Below are positions 35,203 through 35,300 of a stretch of DNA of 35,300 nucleotides, piece by piece (the stretch's first letter is position 1; every line of letters begins with the position of its first letter). Under the pieces are notes generated by a model. That model was given only the letters and a program-made list of their open reading frames with translations. It was not told where the DNA came from and did no database searches. The stretch comes from a bacterium (lineage in GTDB: Bacteria > Planctomycetota > J058 > JAJDCP01), in assembly GCA_030428695.1 (NCBI GenBank), contig JAUIEM010000043.1, positions 1 to 35,300 on the forward strand. The letters are read 5' to 3'. Made by a program: the position numbers and the translations under genes.

Positions 35203-35300
35203 TCAGGGCTGCGCGAGATCGAGGCACTTCAGGGTCGTCCCGCTGCGCAACACCAGCTTGCGATCGCTGAGCGCCATCGGGGCCCAGATCTGGTTGTCCT
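35203..35300 (-). CDS. C-terminal end of a probable PQQ-like beta-propeller protein (partial)
   Basis: The minus strand is open from the window edge to TGA at 35203-35205, ending DNQIWAPMALSDRKLVLRSG then TTLKCLDLAQP. The IWAPMALSDxxLVLRxxxTLxCLDL ending is the last blade of PQQ-binding-like / BamB-like propeller proteins, which are periplasmic and often abundant in planctomycetes. Only 31 residues are visible, so the call rests on this motif. It is convergent with the ceramidase-like gene across the tandem repeat. Confidence 0.65.
   Translation of the reverse strand, partial: DNQIWAPMALSDRKLVLRSGTTLKCLDLAQP

Overview
GC-rich bacterial chromosomal DNA with dense genes, short spacers and frequent start/stop overlaps. 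Gene content points to a complex Gram-negative bacterium, most plausibly a planctomycete or a myxobacterium-like lineage: two Ser/Thr protein kinases with an N-terminal zinc ribbon, one fused to a sulfatase-modifying-factor domain; a GAF-type sigma-54 activator; a ceramidase-like secreted hydrolase; and many cytoplasmic Ig-like repeats. The phylum is inferred from gene content only. TGA is the normal stop of many genes here (e.g. at 2062, 2790, 10136, 12990), so the standard bacterial code applies.

Left part (1-5981): a partial monomeric NADP-isocitrate dehydrogenase (minus) diverges from a tight four-gene plus-strand operon: a 275-aa protein with a PepSY-like tail, a 75-aa protein, a basic 163-aa protein, and a 1064-aa caspase-like (CHAT) protease with four Cys-x-Trp beta domains. 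The protease operon is one of the two most unusual loci. Middle-left (5986-12990): a JmjC/cupin-8 oxygenase, an apparently 5'-truncated HELGH metalloprotein, a secreted thioredoxin-like gene interrupted in frame by one TGA followed at the right distance by a SECIS-like hairpin (a probable selenoprotein, the strongest finding), a small Cys-motif protein, a metallo-beta-lactamase-fold hydrolase, a sigma-54 activator and an arginine deiminase.

Centre (12991-25653, minus strand): an orphan addiction-module antitoxin, the lhr-nei DNA repair pair, then a long run of genes in one direction: kinase, small lipoprotein, AraC-type regulator (TTG start inside the previous stop), tandem universal stress protein, TPR protein, a short PreA-like flavoprotein, and a 39-aa zinc ribbon. 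Right part (25654-35300): a small membrane-anchored protein, a giant kinase/Ig/FGE-like protein, a DUF433 antitoxin with a broken partner, a DUF1295 membrane protein, a ceramidase-like protein ending in a 16-bp tandem repeat, and the end of a probable PQQ-propeller protein.

The intergenic spaces hold a family of short palindromic repeats with the core GTAGGGGCGGGGTTTAC, mostly arranged as inverted pairs (REP/BIME-like). No rRNA, tRNA, CRISPR array, phage module or intact insertion sequence was recognised.
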